The notes: generated from the letters alone by a model not told the origin. 64,000 nucleotides of DNA from Rhizobium sp. Pop5 (GCF_024721175.1 NZ_CP099400.1:310001-374000); one strand, 5' to 3'. Counted from the first letter of the stretch, positions 9,485 to 19,309 are shown. Program-made: numbers and translations.

Positions 9485-10450
9485 CTAGAGATCAAGATGC
9501 AGCGTGTTTCCCTCGAAACGGGAAACGCAGATCATCACTTTGCGGCCGGATGCCTTTTCTTCGCTCGTTAGATAGACGTCATTGTGCAGCAGCTTGCCGT
9601 CGCAGGTGACGACCCCGGTTTCGCATTGACCGCAGGCCCCGCCGCGACAGAGGAAGGGCGCATCGACGCCCGCCGCCTCGATCGCCTCCAGCATGCTTTC
9701 GTGATGCCCGACCTTCACGGTCTTGCCGGACCGCAGGAGTTCGATCGCGAAGGGCTTGCCGGGCAGCGACGACAGGAACCGTTCCGAATGCAGGTTCTGT
9801 TCCGGCCAGCCCGCGTTAAGCCCTGTTTTCAGCACGCCGTCGATCATGCCGGAGGGGCCGCAGACGTAGAGATGCGTGCCGAGCGGCTGGCTGTCGAGCA
9901 GGCGCGTCAGGGGAATGGCCCCGCCTTCGACATCGCAATGGATCTTGATGCGATGCTGGCCGTAACGCTCCTGGAGTTCCCGCCAGTAGGCGCCGCGGTC
10001 GCGCGTGCGTATGGCATAATGCAGTTCGAAATTGGCGCCTTCGCGGGAAAACTGCTCCATCATCGCGATGAAGGGCGTAATGCCGATGCCGCCGGCGATC
10101 AGAAGGTGCTTGCGCCCGCGCCAGTCCGGCTGGAAGAGGTTGACGGGATAGCTGACCTTCAGCTCGTCGCCTTCGCTCACTTTCTCATGCATGAAGGTGG
10201 AGCCGCCGCGCGAATCTTCGACATGCAGCACACTGATCTCATAGGCGGCGCAATCATGCGGCGGTGACATCAGCGAATAGGCGTTGCGTCTGACATGGCC
10301 GCCATCGTTCATCGAGACGATGATATGGGCACCACCGGAAAAATAGGGCATCGGCTTGCCATCAAGGCGCTCGAAGCGGAAGCGCTTGACGCGCTCGGCA
10401 ATCGGCGTGATCCGCGTCACGCGAACGGGAATTTCAGTGCCGCCGCTCAA
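9485..10450 (-). CDS. dmmB: Dimethylamine monooxygenase reductase subunit DmmB
   Basis: This 321-residue phthalate-dioxygenase-reductase-type protein should pass electrons from NAD(P)H to the oxygenase. It has a flavin-binding beta-barrel (RNAYSLMSPP), a nucleotide-binding domain (LLIAGGIGITPF, LYVCGPSGMID), and a C-terminal plant-type [2Fe-2S] domain with CRGGACGQC and a later Cys. The start is a TTG at 10450 that overlaps the dmmA stop as TTGA, with AGGAG upstream. Translational coupling is therefore likely. Confidence 0.85.
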   Translation of the reverse strand: MSGGTEIPVRVTRITPIAERVKRFRFERLDGKPMPYFSGGAHIIVSMNDGGHVRRNAYSLMSPPHDCAAYEISVLHVEDSRGGSTFMHEKVSEGDELKVSYPVNLFQPDWRGRKHLLIAGGIGITPFIAMMEQFSREGANFELHYAIRTRDRGAYWRELQERYGQHRIKIHCDVEGGAIPLTRLLDSQPLGTHLYVCGPSGMIDGVLKTGLNAGWPEQNLHSERFLSSLPGKPFAIELLRSGKTVKVGHHESMLEAIEAAGVDAPFLCRGGACGQCETGVVTCDGKLLHNDVYLTSEEKASGRKVMICVSRFEGNTLHLDL

Positions 10451-11052
10451 AGGAACAACTCCTCTGGCTCAGGCGCGCTGCCGGGGTCTTCCGCGTCGAT
10501 GTTGACGCCCTGGAAGGCGGCGAGCCGGCGCGAATAATGGTCACGCACCAGAAGCGTCAGCCCGCAATGGCTGCAGGCAAAGGGGCTGGTGGTGACGTCA
10601 TCCGTGATGCCCTTGCAATGGACGCATTGCACGCGCCTGGCCAGCGAGCCGCGATGCTCGGTGATGAGAGAGGCATGGTCCATGCCGTATTCGAGCGCCA
10701 CCAGCATCGCCTGGCCGATGAAGCCTTCCGTGCCCGATATGTAAAGCCGGGTGCCCATATGGGCGGTGGCGAGCGAACCCTTCAATCGGAAAAGCAGCGT
10801 CGCGATTGTCGGCGCCGTGAAGAACATGTCGGCGCCAAGATGGCGGAGTGCTTCGTCCAGGCCGGACCCTTGAGAGCCACGGGCGACATAGAGGATTTCG
10901 CTGCGGGAAAGAGCAGCCTCGTCAAGGGCTGCACGCTGGTCGAGGAGAGCCTTGGCGCCCTCCCCTTCAAGCGCGAAAACGTGCCGCCGGGCGGTCGGCT
11001 GGATGGTCAGGCCCTTGTAGACTGGTCGGCTCTTGATGCCTGCAACGAGCAT
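10447..11052 (-). CDS. dmmA: Dimethylamine monooxygenase subunit DmmA
   Basis: The 201-residue protein has an N-terminal domain of unclear fold (about 1-140) and a C-terminal CxxC...CxxC knuckle (CVHCKG and CSHCGL), which should bind zinc or iron. This matches the DmmA family of dimethylamine monooxygenase. It follows dmmD by 11 bases and overlaps dmmB by four. Confidence 0.8.
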   Translation of the reverse strand: MLVAGIKSRPVYKGLTIQPTARRHVFALEGEGAKALLDQRAALDEAALSRSEILYVARGSQGSGLDEALRHLGADMFFTAPTIATLLFRLKGSLATAHMGTRLYISGTEGFIGQAMLVALEYGMDHASLITEHRGSLARRVQCVHCKGITDDVTTSPFACSHCGLTLLVRDHYSRRLAAFQGVNIDAEDPGSAPEPEELFL

Positions 11053-11063
11053 TCGCGTGCTCC

Positions 11064-12197
11064 TTAACCTACGGCAATCCTCTTTTTCTTCTCCGGATCG
11101 TCGAAGGGAAGCGTGTGGGCGGTGGCGCTTGCCTTGACGGTCTTGCCGCGCACTTCGAGTTTCGCCCCGTGCACCGCCTTGTCAACGTCGAGACGGGCAA
11201 TCGCCATGGATTTCTTCGTCAGCGCCGAATAGCTCGGGCAGGTGATGACGCCGACTTTCTTTCCATCGGCAAAGACCTCGTCGCCGAGATCGGCCGGGCC
11301 GTCGGCATCGATCAGCATGCCGAAGATCTTGAAGCGTTCCTTGCCCTTCAGGCGCGCATGCTCCTCGGCGCCGCGGAAGCCGGTCTTGCCGGGGCTGACG
11401 GTGAAGTCGAGGCCGAGTTCCCAGAGGCTGTCGCCGGGCGGCTGGTCTGCGAACGGGTACATCTGCGAATTGTCGTAGGGGTAGAACAGCAGGTAGCTTT
11501 CGACGCGCAGCATGTCGAGAACCGAAAAGCAGCAGGGGATGATGCCCATCTCCTTGCCTTCTTCGACGATCCGGTCCCAGACCATGACGGCGTCCTGGCC
11601 GCGCACGAAGATCTCGTAGCCGCGCTCGCCGGTATAGCCGGTGCGCGAGATCATCACGGGCGCGCCGAACAGCGTCGTCTGCATGTGGTGGAAATATTTG
11701 AGGTCGCGAATGCTGGGCACATATTTGGCGAGGTAATCAACGGCAAGCGGACCCTGCAGCGACAGGTCGTGCAGGTCGTCGTCGAAGAGCACCGCGCAAT
11801 TGCGGCCGGCCGCCTGTTTGACGACCTCCTCGTGGCCGGAGCCGGAACCATGTACCAGCATCCACGAATTCGGGCCGGTGCGATAGACGATGCAATCGTC
11901 GGTGAAGTGGCCGCGCTCATTCAGCATGGTTGCATAGACCGAGCGGCCGGGATAGATCTTCGTCAGGTCGCGGGTGGTGATGTAGTCGAGGACGGCGATG
12001 GCGTGCGGGCCGACCAGATGCACCTTCTTCAGGCCCGAGACATCCATGATGCCGGCTTTGGTGCGGACCGCGACATGCTCTTCCGACATGTCCTTGTCGT
12101 AGGTCCAGGCGGTTCCCATGCCGCTCCAGTCCTCAAGCTTCGATCCCAGAGCGCGATGCCGATCCGCCAAGGCGGAGAAACGCCATGATAAAGCCAT
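11064..12197 (-). CDS. dmmD: GcvT-like folate protein DmmD
   Basis: The 377-residue protein is a GcvT/aminomethyltransferase homologue, with the family motifs VMISRTGYTGERGYEIF and VLDMLRVESYLLFY and the C-terminal barrel (AIARLDVDKAVHGAKLEV). In dmm operons this gene is thought to capture released formaldehyde on tetrahydrofolate, although it is not essential for the oxygenase itself. GAGGGA lies upstream of the ATG. It starts the dmmDABC-tmm block, 90 bases after folD. Confidence 0.8.
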   Translation of the reverse strand: MALSWRFSALADRHRALGSKLEDWSGMGTAWTYDKDMSEEHVAVRTKAGIMDVSGLKKVHLVGPHAIAVLDYITTRDLTKIYPGRSVYATMLNERGHFTDDCIVYRTGPNSWMLVHGSGSGHEEVVKQAAGRNCAVLFDDDLHDLSLQGPLAVDYLAKYVPSIRDLKYFHHMQTTLFGAPVMISRTGYTGERGYEIFVRGQDAVMVWDRIVEEGKEMGIIPCCFSVLDMLRVESYLLFYPYDNSQMYPFADQPPGDSLWELGLDFTVSPGKTGFRGAEEHARLKGKERFKIFGMLIDADGPADLGDEVFADGKKVGVITCPSYSALTKKSMAIARLDVDKAVHGAKLEVRGKTVKASATAHTLPFDDPEKKKRIAVG

Positions 12198-12213
12198 TTC
12201 CGTTCCCTCTTAT

Positions 12214-12237
12214 TTCCTCTACGGAATATTTATTTCC
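12214..12237. promoter_or_regulatory. Overlapping TTCC/GGAA inverted repeats before dmmD
   Basis: Within the 90-base gap upstream of dmmD, TTCC-N5-GGAA-N7-TTCC forms two overlapping short inverted repeats in AT-rich sequence just ahead of the ribosome site. It may be an operator for the local XRE-cupin or AraC regulator. The repeats are short, so confidence is low. Confidence 0.25.
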
Positions 12238-12288
12238 TGACTATATAAGTCTTTCGCGCCGTGGCAAGCCCGCCCAGCTGCATTCCAA

Positions 12289-13188
12289 TCAAAACTTCGG
12301 TGGGGTCTGCCCGGCGGTGCGATGGGCGGCGATGACGGTATTGGCCATCAGCATGGCGATGGTCATCGGGCCGACGCCGCCGGGAACCGGGGTAATGGTG
12401 CTGGCGACTTCGCAGACTTCGCGGAAGGCGACGTCGCCGACCAGCCGGGTCTTGCCCTCGCCCTTGTCGGGAGCCGGTACGCGGTTGATGCCGACGTCGA
12501 TAACAGTCGCACCCGGCTTGACCCAATCGGCCTTCACCATCTCCGGCCGGCCGACGGCGGCCACCAGGATATCGGCATTGCGGCAGACCTCGGCGAGGTT
12601 CTTGGTCCTGGAGTGAGCGATCGTCACCGTCGCATTGGCATTGAGCAGCAATTGCGCCATCGGCTTGCCGAACAGATTGGAGCGGCCGATGACGACGGCG
12701 TTGAGGCCGGAGAGATCCTCGCCATGGGTGCGGCGGACGAAGACCATGGCGCCGGCTGGGGTGCAGGAGACCAGCCCGGTCTTCAGGTCGCCGGTGGCAA
12801 GCTTGCCGGCATTGACGACACTCAATCCGTCGACATCCTTTTCCGGCAGGATCGACTGGATGATCGGTTCGCTGTCGAGCGGCTTCGGCAGCGGCAGCTG
12901 CACCAGAATACCGTGGATCGACGGATCGGCGTTGAGGGTGGCGACGAGGGCTGCCAGCTCCGCCTGGCGGGTGTCTGCCGGCAACGTGTGCTGGACCGAT
13001 TTGAAACCGCATTCCCTGGCCATGCGGCTCTTGGAGCCGACATAGGCATGGCTTGCCGGATCGTCGCCGACGATGATGACCGCAAGACCGGCGGTGACGC
13101 CGCTTACCTTTTCCAGCGCCGCCGTCGCACTCTTTACCGTCGCGACTACGGATGCAGCAACAAGCTTGCCGTCGATGATCTCGACCAT
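12289..13188 (-). CDS. folD: Methylene-THF dehydrogenase/methenyl-THF cyclohydrolase FolD
   Basis: The 299-residue bifunctional enzyme oxidises 5,10-methylene-THF to 10-formyl-THF. It shows the catalytic region ASHAYVGSK with the active-site Lys, QLPLPKPLD, the NADP-binding region [14 protein letters not shown] and the C-terminal signature [11 protein letters not shown]. In this island it should process methylene-THF from N-methylglutamate dehydrogenase and the GcvT-like proteins. It lies 3 bases after purU. A second folD copy elsewhere in the genome would be expected for housekeeping. Confidence 0.95.
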   Translation of the reverse strand: MVEIIDGKLVAASVVATVKSATAALEKVSGVTAGLAVIIVGDDPASHAYVGSKSRMARECGFKSVQHTLPADTRQAELAALVATLNADPSIHGILVQLPLPKPLDSEPIIQSILPEKDVDGLSVVNAGKLATGDLKTGLVSCTPAGAMVFVRRTHGEDLSGLNAVVIGRSNLFGKPMAQLLLNANATVTIAHSRTKNLAEVCRNADILVAAVGRPEMVKADWVKPGATVIDVGINRVPAPDKGEGKTRLVGDVAFREVCEVASTITPVPGGVGPMTIAMLMANTVIAAHRTAGQTPPKF

Positions 13189-13191
13189 TTC

Positions 13192-14076
13192 TCAGCCCAT
13201 GCGTTCGGATGCGTAGCTTCCGGGGCTTGCCGGGAAGACCACGGTGCGGTTGCCGTTGATGAAGGTGCGGTGATGGATATGGGCGTGGATGGCGCGCGCC
13301 AGCACCTGGCTTTCGACATCGCGGCCGATCGAGACATAGTCGTCGGGCGACTGCGCATGGGTGATGCGCGCCGTGTCCTGCTCGATGATCGGACCCTCGT
13401 CGAGATCGGCGGTAACGTAATGGGCCGTCGCCCCGATCAGCTTGACGCCGCGGCCATAGGCCTGCTTGTAAGGGTTGGCGCCCTTGAAGGACGGCAGGAA
13501 GGAGTGGTGGATGTTGATGATCTTGCCCGACATCTTCTGGCACATTTCGTCCGACAGGATCTGCATGTAGCGGGCAAGCACGATCAGCTCGGTGCCGGTC
13601 TGCTCGGCCACCTCCATGATCCGCGCCTCGGCCTGCACCTTGTTGGCCTTGGTGACGGGAATATGGTGGAAGGGAATGTCGTGATTGACGACGACCTTCT
13701 GGTAGTCGAAATGGTTGGAGACGACGCCGACGATGTCGATCGGCAGGGCGCCGATCTTCCAGCGGTAGAGCAGGTCGTTGAGACAATGGCCGAAGCGCGA
13801 CACCATCAAGAGCACCTTCATGCGCTTCTCGCTGTCGTGGAATTCGTAGTCCATCTCGAAGGGTGCGGCGACGGCTGAAAAATCGGCGCTGATCTCGGCG
13901 CCCGACAGTCCCTCCTCGGAAATGAAGCTGACGCGCATGAAGAACTTGCCGGTATCGAGATCGTCGAACTGGCTGGAGTCGATGATGTTGCAGCCCTTCT
14001 CGGCCAGATAGCTCGAAATCGCCGCCACGATACCGCGTGTCGATTTGCAGGATACGGTGAGTACGAAGCTCTTCAT
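13192..14076 (-). CDS. purU: Formyltetrahydrofolate deformylase PurU
   Basis: The 294-residue protein has an N-terminal ACT domain (FVLTVSCKSTRGIVAAISSYL) and a C-terminal formyl-transferase-fold domain with the catalytic segment NIHHSFLPSFKGANPY. It hydrolyses 10-formyl-THF to formate and THF and so closes the C1 oxidation route with FolD. I chose the ATG at 14076; the longer frame starting at 14214 overlaps the gap behind gmaS and has no family match. Confidence 0.93.
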   Translation of the reverse strand: MKSFVLTVSCKSTRGIVAAISSYLAEKGCNIIDSSQFDDLDTGKFFMRVSFISEEGLSGAEISADFSAVAAPFEMDYEFHDSEKRMKVLLMVSRFGHCLNDLLYRWKIGALPIDIVGVVSNHFDYQKVVVNHDIPFHHIPVTKANKVQAEARIMEVAEQTGTELIVLARYMQILSDEMCQKMSGKIINIHHSFLPSFKGANPYKQAYGRGVKLIGATAHYVTADLDEGPIIEQDTARITHAQSPDDYVSIGRDVESQVLARAIHAHIHHRTFINGNRTVVFPASPGSYASERMG

Positions 14077-14158
14077 GCCCCTTCGCCTTTCAGGTGGTGA
14101 GAATCCGGCCATGCCGAGTTCTCCAACCCGGCATGGCGGAAGACATCGGTCCGGCCGC

Positions 14159-15466
14159 TCAGATATCGAGCGTGCTGTCGCGTTCCCACTGGGTGAAATG
14201 CGAGCAGTAGGCATTCCATTCCCGGTGCTTGAGCTTGAGATAGGCGGAGGAAAACTCAGCCCCGATTGCCGCCTTCAAGCCTTCGTCGGCATCAAAGGCG
14301 CGCAGCGCATCGAGCAGGTTGAGCGGCAGGCGCGGCGCGTCCTTCACCAGGTGCCCCTCGGCATACATGTCGATATCGTAGTGCGGGCCGGGGTCTGCCT
14401 GGCTGCGGATGCCGTCGAGGCCAGCCGCGATGATGATCGCCTGCAAGAGGTATGGGTTGACCGCGCCGTCCGGCAGGCGCAGCTCGAAGCGTCCAGGTCC
14501 CGGCACGCGCACCATATGAGTGCGGTTGTTGCCCGTCCACGTCACGGTGTTCGGCGACCATGTCGCGCCCGAGGTCGTACGCGGCGCGTTGATGCGCTTG
14601 TAGGAATTGACCGTCGGATTGGTGATCGCAGCCAGCGCGGAGGCGTGCTTCATAATGCCGCCGAGGAAGGTTTTACCCTGAGCCGAGAGCCCGAAGGCCA
14701 TTTCCTTGTCCGCGAAGGCGTTTACCCTGCCGTCGACGTCCCAGACCGAGATGTGGGCATGGCACCCATTTCCGGTCAGGCCCATGAAGGGCTTCGGCAT
14801 GAAGGTGGCGCGAAGGCCGTGCTTTTCGGCGACCGACTTGACCATGAACTTGAAGAAAGAGTGCTTGTCCGCGGTCTTCAGGACATCGTCATATTCCCAG
14901 TTCATCTCGAACTGGCCGTTCGCATCCTCGTGGTCGTTCTGATAGGGCTTCCAGCCGAGCTCCAGCATGTAGTCGCAGATCTCGGCGATGACATCGTACC
15001 GACGCATCACGGCCTGCTGGTCATAGCAAGGCTTCTCGGCCGTATCGAACTGGTCTGAAATCACCGAGCCGTCTGTAGAGATGAGAAAGAACTCCGGCTC
15101 CACGCCGGTCTTTACCCGGAGCCCTTCCTTCGCAGCTTCAGCCACCAGTCGTTTCAGCACAACACGCGGCGCCTGTTCGACAGGCCGATCGTCCATGACG
15201 CAGTCGGCAGCGACCCATGCGACGTCTTTCTTCCAGGGCAACTGGATGACGGAGGAAGCATCGGGAACCGCGAACAGGTCAGGATGTGCGGGCGTCAGAT
15301 CGAGCCAGGTTGCGAAGCCCGCAAAACCGGCGCCATCCTTCTGCATGTCGGCGATGGCTTCTGCCGGGACCAGCTTGGCGCGTTGACCGCCGAACAGGTC
15401 CGTATAGCTGATCATGAAATATTTGATGCCTTTGTCTCTGGCAAAAGCAGCAAGGTCCAGTGTCAT
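14159..15466 (-). CDS. gmaS: Gamma-glutamylmethylamide synthetase (GS type III/GlnT-like)
   Basis: The 435-residue protein is of the glutamine synthetase fold: EPEFF and HEDANGQFEMNW provide the metal-binding glutamates, NGCHAHIS the ATP/metal region, and NRTHMVRVPG the substrate region. In rhizobia such genes are often named glnT or glutamine synthetase III. Here it lies between three N-methylglutamate synthase-like genes and purU-folD, so gamma-glutamylmethylamide synthetase, joining methylamine to glutamate with ATP, is the better call. The sequence alone does not separate the two activities with certainty. Confidence 0.82.
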   Translation of the reverse strand: MTLDLAAFARDKGIKYFMISYTDLFGGQRAKLVPAEAIADMQKDGAGFAGFATWLDLTPAHPDLFAVPDASSVIQLPWKKDVAWVAADCVMDDRPVEQAPRVVLKRLVAEAAKEGLRVKTGVEPEFFLISTDGSVISDQFDTAEKPCYDQQAVMRRYDVIAEICDYMLELGWKPYQNDHEDANGQFEMNWEYDDVLKTADKHSFFKFMVKSVAEKHGLRATFMPKPFMGLTGNGCHAHISVWDVDGRVNAFADKEMAFGLSAQGKTFLGGIMKHASALAAITNPTVNSYKRINAPRTTSGATWSPNTVTWTGNNRTHMVRVPGPGRFELRLPDGAVNPYLLQAIIIAAGLDGIRSQADPGPHYDIDMYAEGHLVKDAPRLPLNLLDALRAFDADEGLKAAIGAEFSSAYLKLKHREWNAYCSHFTQWERDSTLDI

Positions 15467-15545
15467 TCTTGTTCCCCTTTGGATTTCTTGGAGACACTTT
15501 GGTTATGGATATGAAACGGCCGGGACGCTGCCCGGCCGGTAGAAA

Positions 15546-16874
15546 TCAAAAGCCTCCCTTGCCGGGAATCCAGTTGGTGCCGGCAAGCGGCACCTGCGCC
15601 ATGGCCGATGCCTCGATCGTCAGTGCGACGAGGTCTTCCGGCTCGAGATTGTGCAGGTGGTTCTTGCCGCAGGCCCGCGCGATGGTCTGGGCCTCGAGCG
15701 TCATGACCTTGAGGTAGTTGGCGAGGCGGCGGCCGGCCACAACCGGGTCAAGGCGTTTTGAAAGCTCCGGATCCTGAGTGGTGATGCCAGCCGGATCCTT
15801 GCCTTCATGCCAGTCGTCATAGGCGCCGGCCGTCGTGCCGAGCTTTTGATATTCCTCTTCCCAGTGCGGATCGTTGTCGCCGATGGCGACCAGCGCCGCC
15901 GTGCCGATCGCGACTGCGTCAGCGCCGAGCGCCAGCGCCTTCGCCACGTCGGCACCCGAGCGGATGCCGCCGGAAATGATGAGCTGCACCTTTCGGTGCA
16001 TGCCGAGATCTTGCAGCGCCTGAACAGCAGGACGAATGCAGGCGAGCGTCGGCATGCCGACATTCTCGATGAAGACATCCTGCGTCGCCGCCGTGCCGCC
16101 CTGCATGCCGTCGAGCACGACGACATCGGCGCCCGCCTTCACGGCAAGAGCGGTGTCGTAATACGGGCGCGCGCCGCCGACCTTGACGTAGATCGGCTTT
16201 TCCCAATCGGTGATCTCGCGCAGCTCCATGATCTTGATTTCGAGATCGTCGGGCCCGGTCCAATCAGGATGGCGGCAGGCCGAGCGCTGATCGATGCCCT
16301 TCGGCAGATTGCGCATATTGGCGACGCGATCGGAGATCTTCTGGCCGAGCAGCATGCCGCCGCCGCCGGGCTTGGCGCCCTGGCCGACGACCACTTCGAT
16401 CGCATCGGCGCGGCGCAAATCCCTAGGATTCATGCCGTAGCGCGACGGCAGATATTGGTAGACGAGCGTCTGCGAATGGCCGCGTTCCTCATCGGTCATG
16501 CCGCCGTCGCCCGTCGTGGTCGACGTGCCAGATATCGTCGCACCGCGGCCGAGTGCTTCCTTGGCATTGCCGGAAAGCGCGCCGAAGCTCATGCCGGCAA
16601 TGGTGATCGGCGTCTTGAGCGTGATCGGTTTCTTGGCGAAACGTGAGCCGAGCACCACCGTGGTGTCGCACTTCTCGCGATAGCCTTCGAGCGGGTAGCG
16701 CGAGATGGAGGCGCCGAGAAACAGCAGGTCGTCGAAATGCGGGACCTTGCGCTTGGTGCCGGCGCCGCGGATGTCATAGATCCCGGTCGCGGCCGCGCGG
16801 CGGATTTCGGCGAGCGTATAGTCGTCGAACGTCGCGGACTTGCGGGGCGGGGTGTAAGGGTTGTGATAGCTCAT
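15546..16874 (-). CDS. mgsC: N-methylglutamate synthase FMN subunit (glutamate synthase-like, GlxD)
   Basis: The 442-residue protein matches the FMN-binding synthase domain of glutamate synthase (GltS family): GAKPGGGGMLLGQKI, VKVGGARPYYDTALAVKAGAD, DGMQGGTAATQ and IISGGIRSGADVAKALALGADAV. It should form N-methylglutamate from gamma-glutamylmethylamide with the two smaller subunits. The gene is known as glxD in rhizobia. It lies 14 bases after the GXGXG subunit and 79 bases before gmaS. Confidence 0.85.
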   Translation of the reverse strand: MSYHNPYTPPRKSATFDDYTLAEIRRAAATGIYDIRGAGTKRKVPHFDDLLFLGASISRYPLEGYREKCDTTVVLGSRFAKKPITLKTPITIAGMSFGALSGNAKEALGRGATISGTSTTTGDGGMTDEERGHSQTLVYQYLPSRYGMNPRDLRRADAIEVVVGQGAKPGGGGMLLGQKISDRVANMRNLPKGIDQRSACRHPDWTGPDDLEIKIMELREITDWEKPIYVKVGGARPYYDTALAVKAGADVVVLDGMQGGTAATQDVFIENVGMPTLACIRPAVQALQDLGMHRKVQLIISGGIRSGADVAKALALGADAVAIGTAALVAIGDNDPHWEEEYQKLGTTAGAYDDWHEGKDPAGITTQDPELSKRLDPVVAGRRLANYLKVMTLEAQTIARACGKNHLHNLEPEDLVALTIEASAMAQVPLAGTNWIPGKGGF

Positions 16875-16888
16875 GGGTGTCCCTCGCC

Positions 16889-17575
16889 TCAGTACGCGTC
16901 GGCGTTGTCGATGTTGAAACTGTAGAGTTTGCGCGCAGAACCGTAGCGTTTGAACTCTTCCGGCCTGACGCCCGTGACCCCAGCGCTCTCGAGCAGCTCG
17001 GCCAGCTTCTCCAGGTGTTCCGGCCGCATCTCTTTCTCGATGCAGTCGGAGCCGAGGCTCTTGACCTCGCCGCGGACGAACAGCTTGGCTTCGTAGAGCG
17101 AATCTCCCAGCGCGTCGCCGGCGTCGCCAAGGACGACGAGATGGCCGGACTGGCCCATGAAGGCCGACATGTGGCCGATGCTGCCATGAACGACGATGTC
17201 GATGCCCTTCATCGAGATGCCGCAGCGCGAGGCCGCATTGCCCTTGATGACGAGCAGGCCGCCTCGGCCCGTGGCGCCGGCATATTGGCTCGCGTCGCCC
17301 TCGATGACGACGGTGCCGGACATCATGTTTTCGGCGACGCCCGGGCCGGCCGAGCCATGAACGGTAACCCTGCCGCCATCATTCATGCCGGCGCAGTAAT
17401 AGCCGACAGATCCTCGGACAGCGACCGTCACGGGGCTGTCGATACCAACGGCGACAGCATGGCTGCCGCGCGGGTTGATGACTTCGAATTCAGTGTCGTT
17501 GGCACCTTTGGAAAGGGCGTGCAGCGCGCTGTTCAGTTCGCGGAGAGGGGTGTTGGAAAGATCGAATGTCGGCAT
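16889..17575 (-). CDS. mgsB: N-methylglutamate synthase GXGXG subunit (GlxC)
   Basis: The 228-residue protein is a stand-alone GXGXG beta-helix domain, like the C-terminal part of glutamate synthase, with the repeats VRGSVGYYCAGMNDGG, GSAGPGVAENMMSGT and ATGRGGLLVIKGNAASRCG. It has a structural role in the synthase complex. The gene lies 55 bases after the amidotransferase subunit and 14 bases before the FMN subunit. Confidence 0.85.
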   Translation of the reverse strand: MPTFDLSNTPLRELNSALHALSKGANDTEFEVINPRGSHAVAVGIDSPVTVAVRGSVGYYCAGMNDGGRVTVHGSAGPGVAENMMSGTVVIEGDASQYAGATGRGGLLVIKGNAASRCGISMKGIDIVVHGSIGHMSAFMGQSGHLVVLGDAGDALGDSLYEAKLFVRGEVKSLGSDCIEKEMRPEHLEKLAELLESAGVTGVRPEEFKRYGSARKLYSFNIDNADAY

Positions 17576-17630
17576 TTAATCCTCGTTGGTCGGGAGACGG
17601 CTGAGCCGCCTCCTGCTTTTCCGGCATCGC

Positions 17631-18536
17631 TCAGGCGGCCTTGTCGTGATCCCAGAAGTAGACGGTTGCCGGCTCCGGCTCCCAGACGCGGGCATTCTCA
17701 ATGCCCGGAAGGTTGACCAGCGCGCGATATTCGGAACCGAAGGCGACATATTGCTCCGTCTCGGCCATGACGGCGGGCTTGCAGGCGATCGGATCGCGCA
17801 CCACGCCGAAGCCGGACTTGGTGCCGACAACGAAGGTGAAGAAACCGTCGAGATCGTCCAGCGCCCCCGTCAGCGCCTGGCCGAGATCCTTGCCCTTGGC
17901 CATTTCGGCCGTCAGATAGGCGGCGGCGACTTCGGAATCATTCTGCGTCTCGAAGGTCATGCCTTCGCGGACCAGTTCGCGGCGCAGGTTGTTGTGGTTG
18001 GAGAGCGAGCCGTTGTGCACGAGGCACTGGTCGGCGCCGGTCGAGAACGGATGGGCGCCGAGCGTGGTGACGGCGGATTCGGTCGCCATGCGGGTATGGC
18101 CGATGCCATGGGTTCCGCTCATCGAGCGGACGCCGAACCGGGCAACGACGTCTTTCGGGAGGCCGATTTCTTTGTAGATTTCCACGCTTTCGCCCGAGCC
18201 CATGAGGCGGACTGCCGGGCGGATCCGTTCGAGCGCTTCGCGCACGTCTCCAAGCTTGGACGCATCCAGCTCGATGACCGCGTGCGTGCTCTTGATCCAA
18301 ACGTGGGCTTTGATGCCCGCATTTTCGAGGTCGCCGGCTAGGCCTTCGAAGTCCACGCCCGGATTGCCGGACTGGATGGTGATTTTCGCCTTGCCCTCTG
18401 CAGAGCCGCCATAGATCGCAATACCGGCCGAGTCCGGTCCGCGATCCGTCATGGTTATCAGCATATCCGAAAGCAGGTTTCCGAGCTGAGGCTCAAGGCT
18501 CTTGTCCTTGAGGAACAATCCAACAATGCCGCACAT
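17631..18536 (-). CDS. mgsA: N-methylglutamate synthase class II amidotransferase-like subunit (GlxB)
   Basis: The 301-residue protein starts MCGIVGLF, which puts the nucleophilic Cys at position 2 as in class II (Ntn) glutamine amidotransferases. Other family marks are DRGPDSAGIAIYG, HTRMATESAV, and LVHNGSLSNHNNLRREL. It should hydrolyse or bind gamma-glutamylmethylamide. It is the first gene of a minus-strand run from here to tmm in which all genes face the same way, probably driven from the 89-base gap before it. Confidence 0.85.
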   Translation of the reverse strand: MCGIVGLFLKDKSLEPQLGNLLSDMLITMTDRGPDSAGIAIYGGSAEGKAKITIQSGNPGVDFEGLAGDLENAGIKAHVWIKSTHAVIELDASKLGDVREALERIRPAVRLMGSGESVEIYKEIGLPKDVVARFGVRSMSGTHGIGHTRMATESAVTTLGAHPFSTGADQCLVHNGSLSNHNNLRRELVREGMTFETQNDSEVAAAYLTAEMAKGKDLGQALTGALDDLDGFFTFVVGTKSGFGVVRDPIACKPAVMAETEQYVAFGSEYRALVNLPGIENARVWEPEPATVYFWDHDKAA

Positions 18537-18625
18537 AGCCTGTGCCTCCTTTCATGTTGAGAAAGGACTAGCAGGTCTATATCAGTACATCAACTGGGAG
18601 GAATAAACTTTTCTTCTAAGGCAAG

Positions 18626-19309
18626 TCAGCTCTTGGAGTTCTGCTGGGGATAGCTGATGATCGAGAGATATCTGCTGGGCAGCTTCATCAACTGCTCCGG
18701 CCCATGCGGCGCGTCGGCGTCGAAGAACAGGCTGTCGCCCGGCTGCATCTGGAAAAGCTGGTCGCCGTGCCGGTAGATGACCTCGCCTTCGAGCATATAG
18801 AGAAACTCCATTCCCTCGTGCTGGAAGGTTGGGAACGTGTCGGAATCGGCCGTCAGCGTGATGAGATAGGGCTCCACGATGACGCCGCTGGTATTGTTGT
18901 CGATATGGCCGAGCAGATTATATTGATGGCCGGCGCGCGTGCCGCGCCGTTCGAGCTCGACCCCCTGCCCCGCCTTGACGAAGACGGCATTGCGCGGTTC
19001 CTCAAATCGGCGGAAGAAGGCCGTCAGCGGCACGCCGAGCGCCCGCGACAGCGATTGCAGCGTCGTCAGCGACGGCGAAATATTGCCGTTCTCGATCTTC
19101 GATAGCATTCCGAGCGAAATGCCGGTCGCGGCCGCCAGATCGGTGACCGTGATGCCGAGTTTCTTGCGGTAGGCGCGCACCTCATGGCCGATCGCCATTT
19201 CGAGGTTGTTTTCTTTCGGCTCACGGACGGCATGCGGATCCTGCGAAAAAGGAGCGCGTCCGCCATGCGCCGGTTCCGGTTGCTTTTCCGCTTCATGTTT
19301 GGATTTCAT
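18626..19309 (-). CDS. XRE-family regulator with cupin domain
   Basis: The 227-residue protein from the ATG at 19309 has a charged N-terminal tail, an XRE helix-turn-helix (about residues 45-100, VTDLAAATGISLGMLSKIENG) and a C-terminal cupin (GMEFLYMLEGEVIYRHGDQ, GDSLFFDADAPHGPE). Such regulators often sense small amines, amino acids or related metabolites. It lies directly upstream of the mgs genes on the same strand, which makes it the most likely local regulator. A longer TTG-initiated frame is possible but less likely. Confidence 0.85.
   Translation of the reverse strand: MKSKHEAEKQPEPAHGGRAPFSQDPHAVREPKENNLEMAIGHEVRAYRKKLGITVTDLAAATGISLGMLSKIENGNISPSLTTLQSLSRALGVPLTAFFRRFEEPRNAVFVKAGQGVELERRGTRAGHQYNLLGHIDNNTSGVIVEPYLITLTADSDTFPTFQHEGMEFLYMLEGEVIYRHGDQLFQMQPGDSLFFDADAPHGPEQLMKLPSRYLSIISYPQQNSKS

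Noticed and set aside
12322..13878. A 518-residue plus-strand open frame
   Set aside because: It is antisense to folD and purU, which are unmistakable, and has Asp/Gly/Arg-rich shadow-type sequence.
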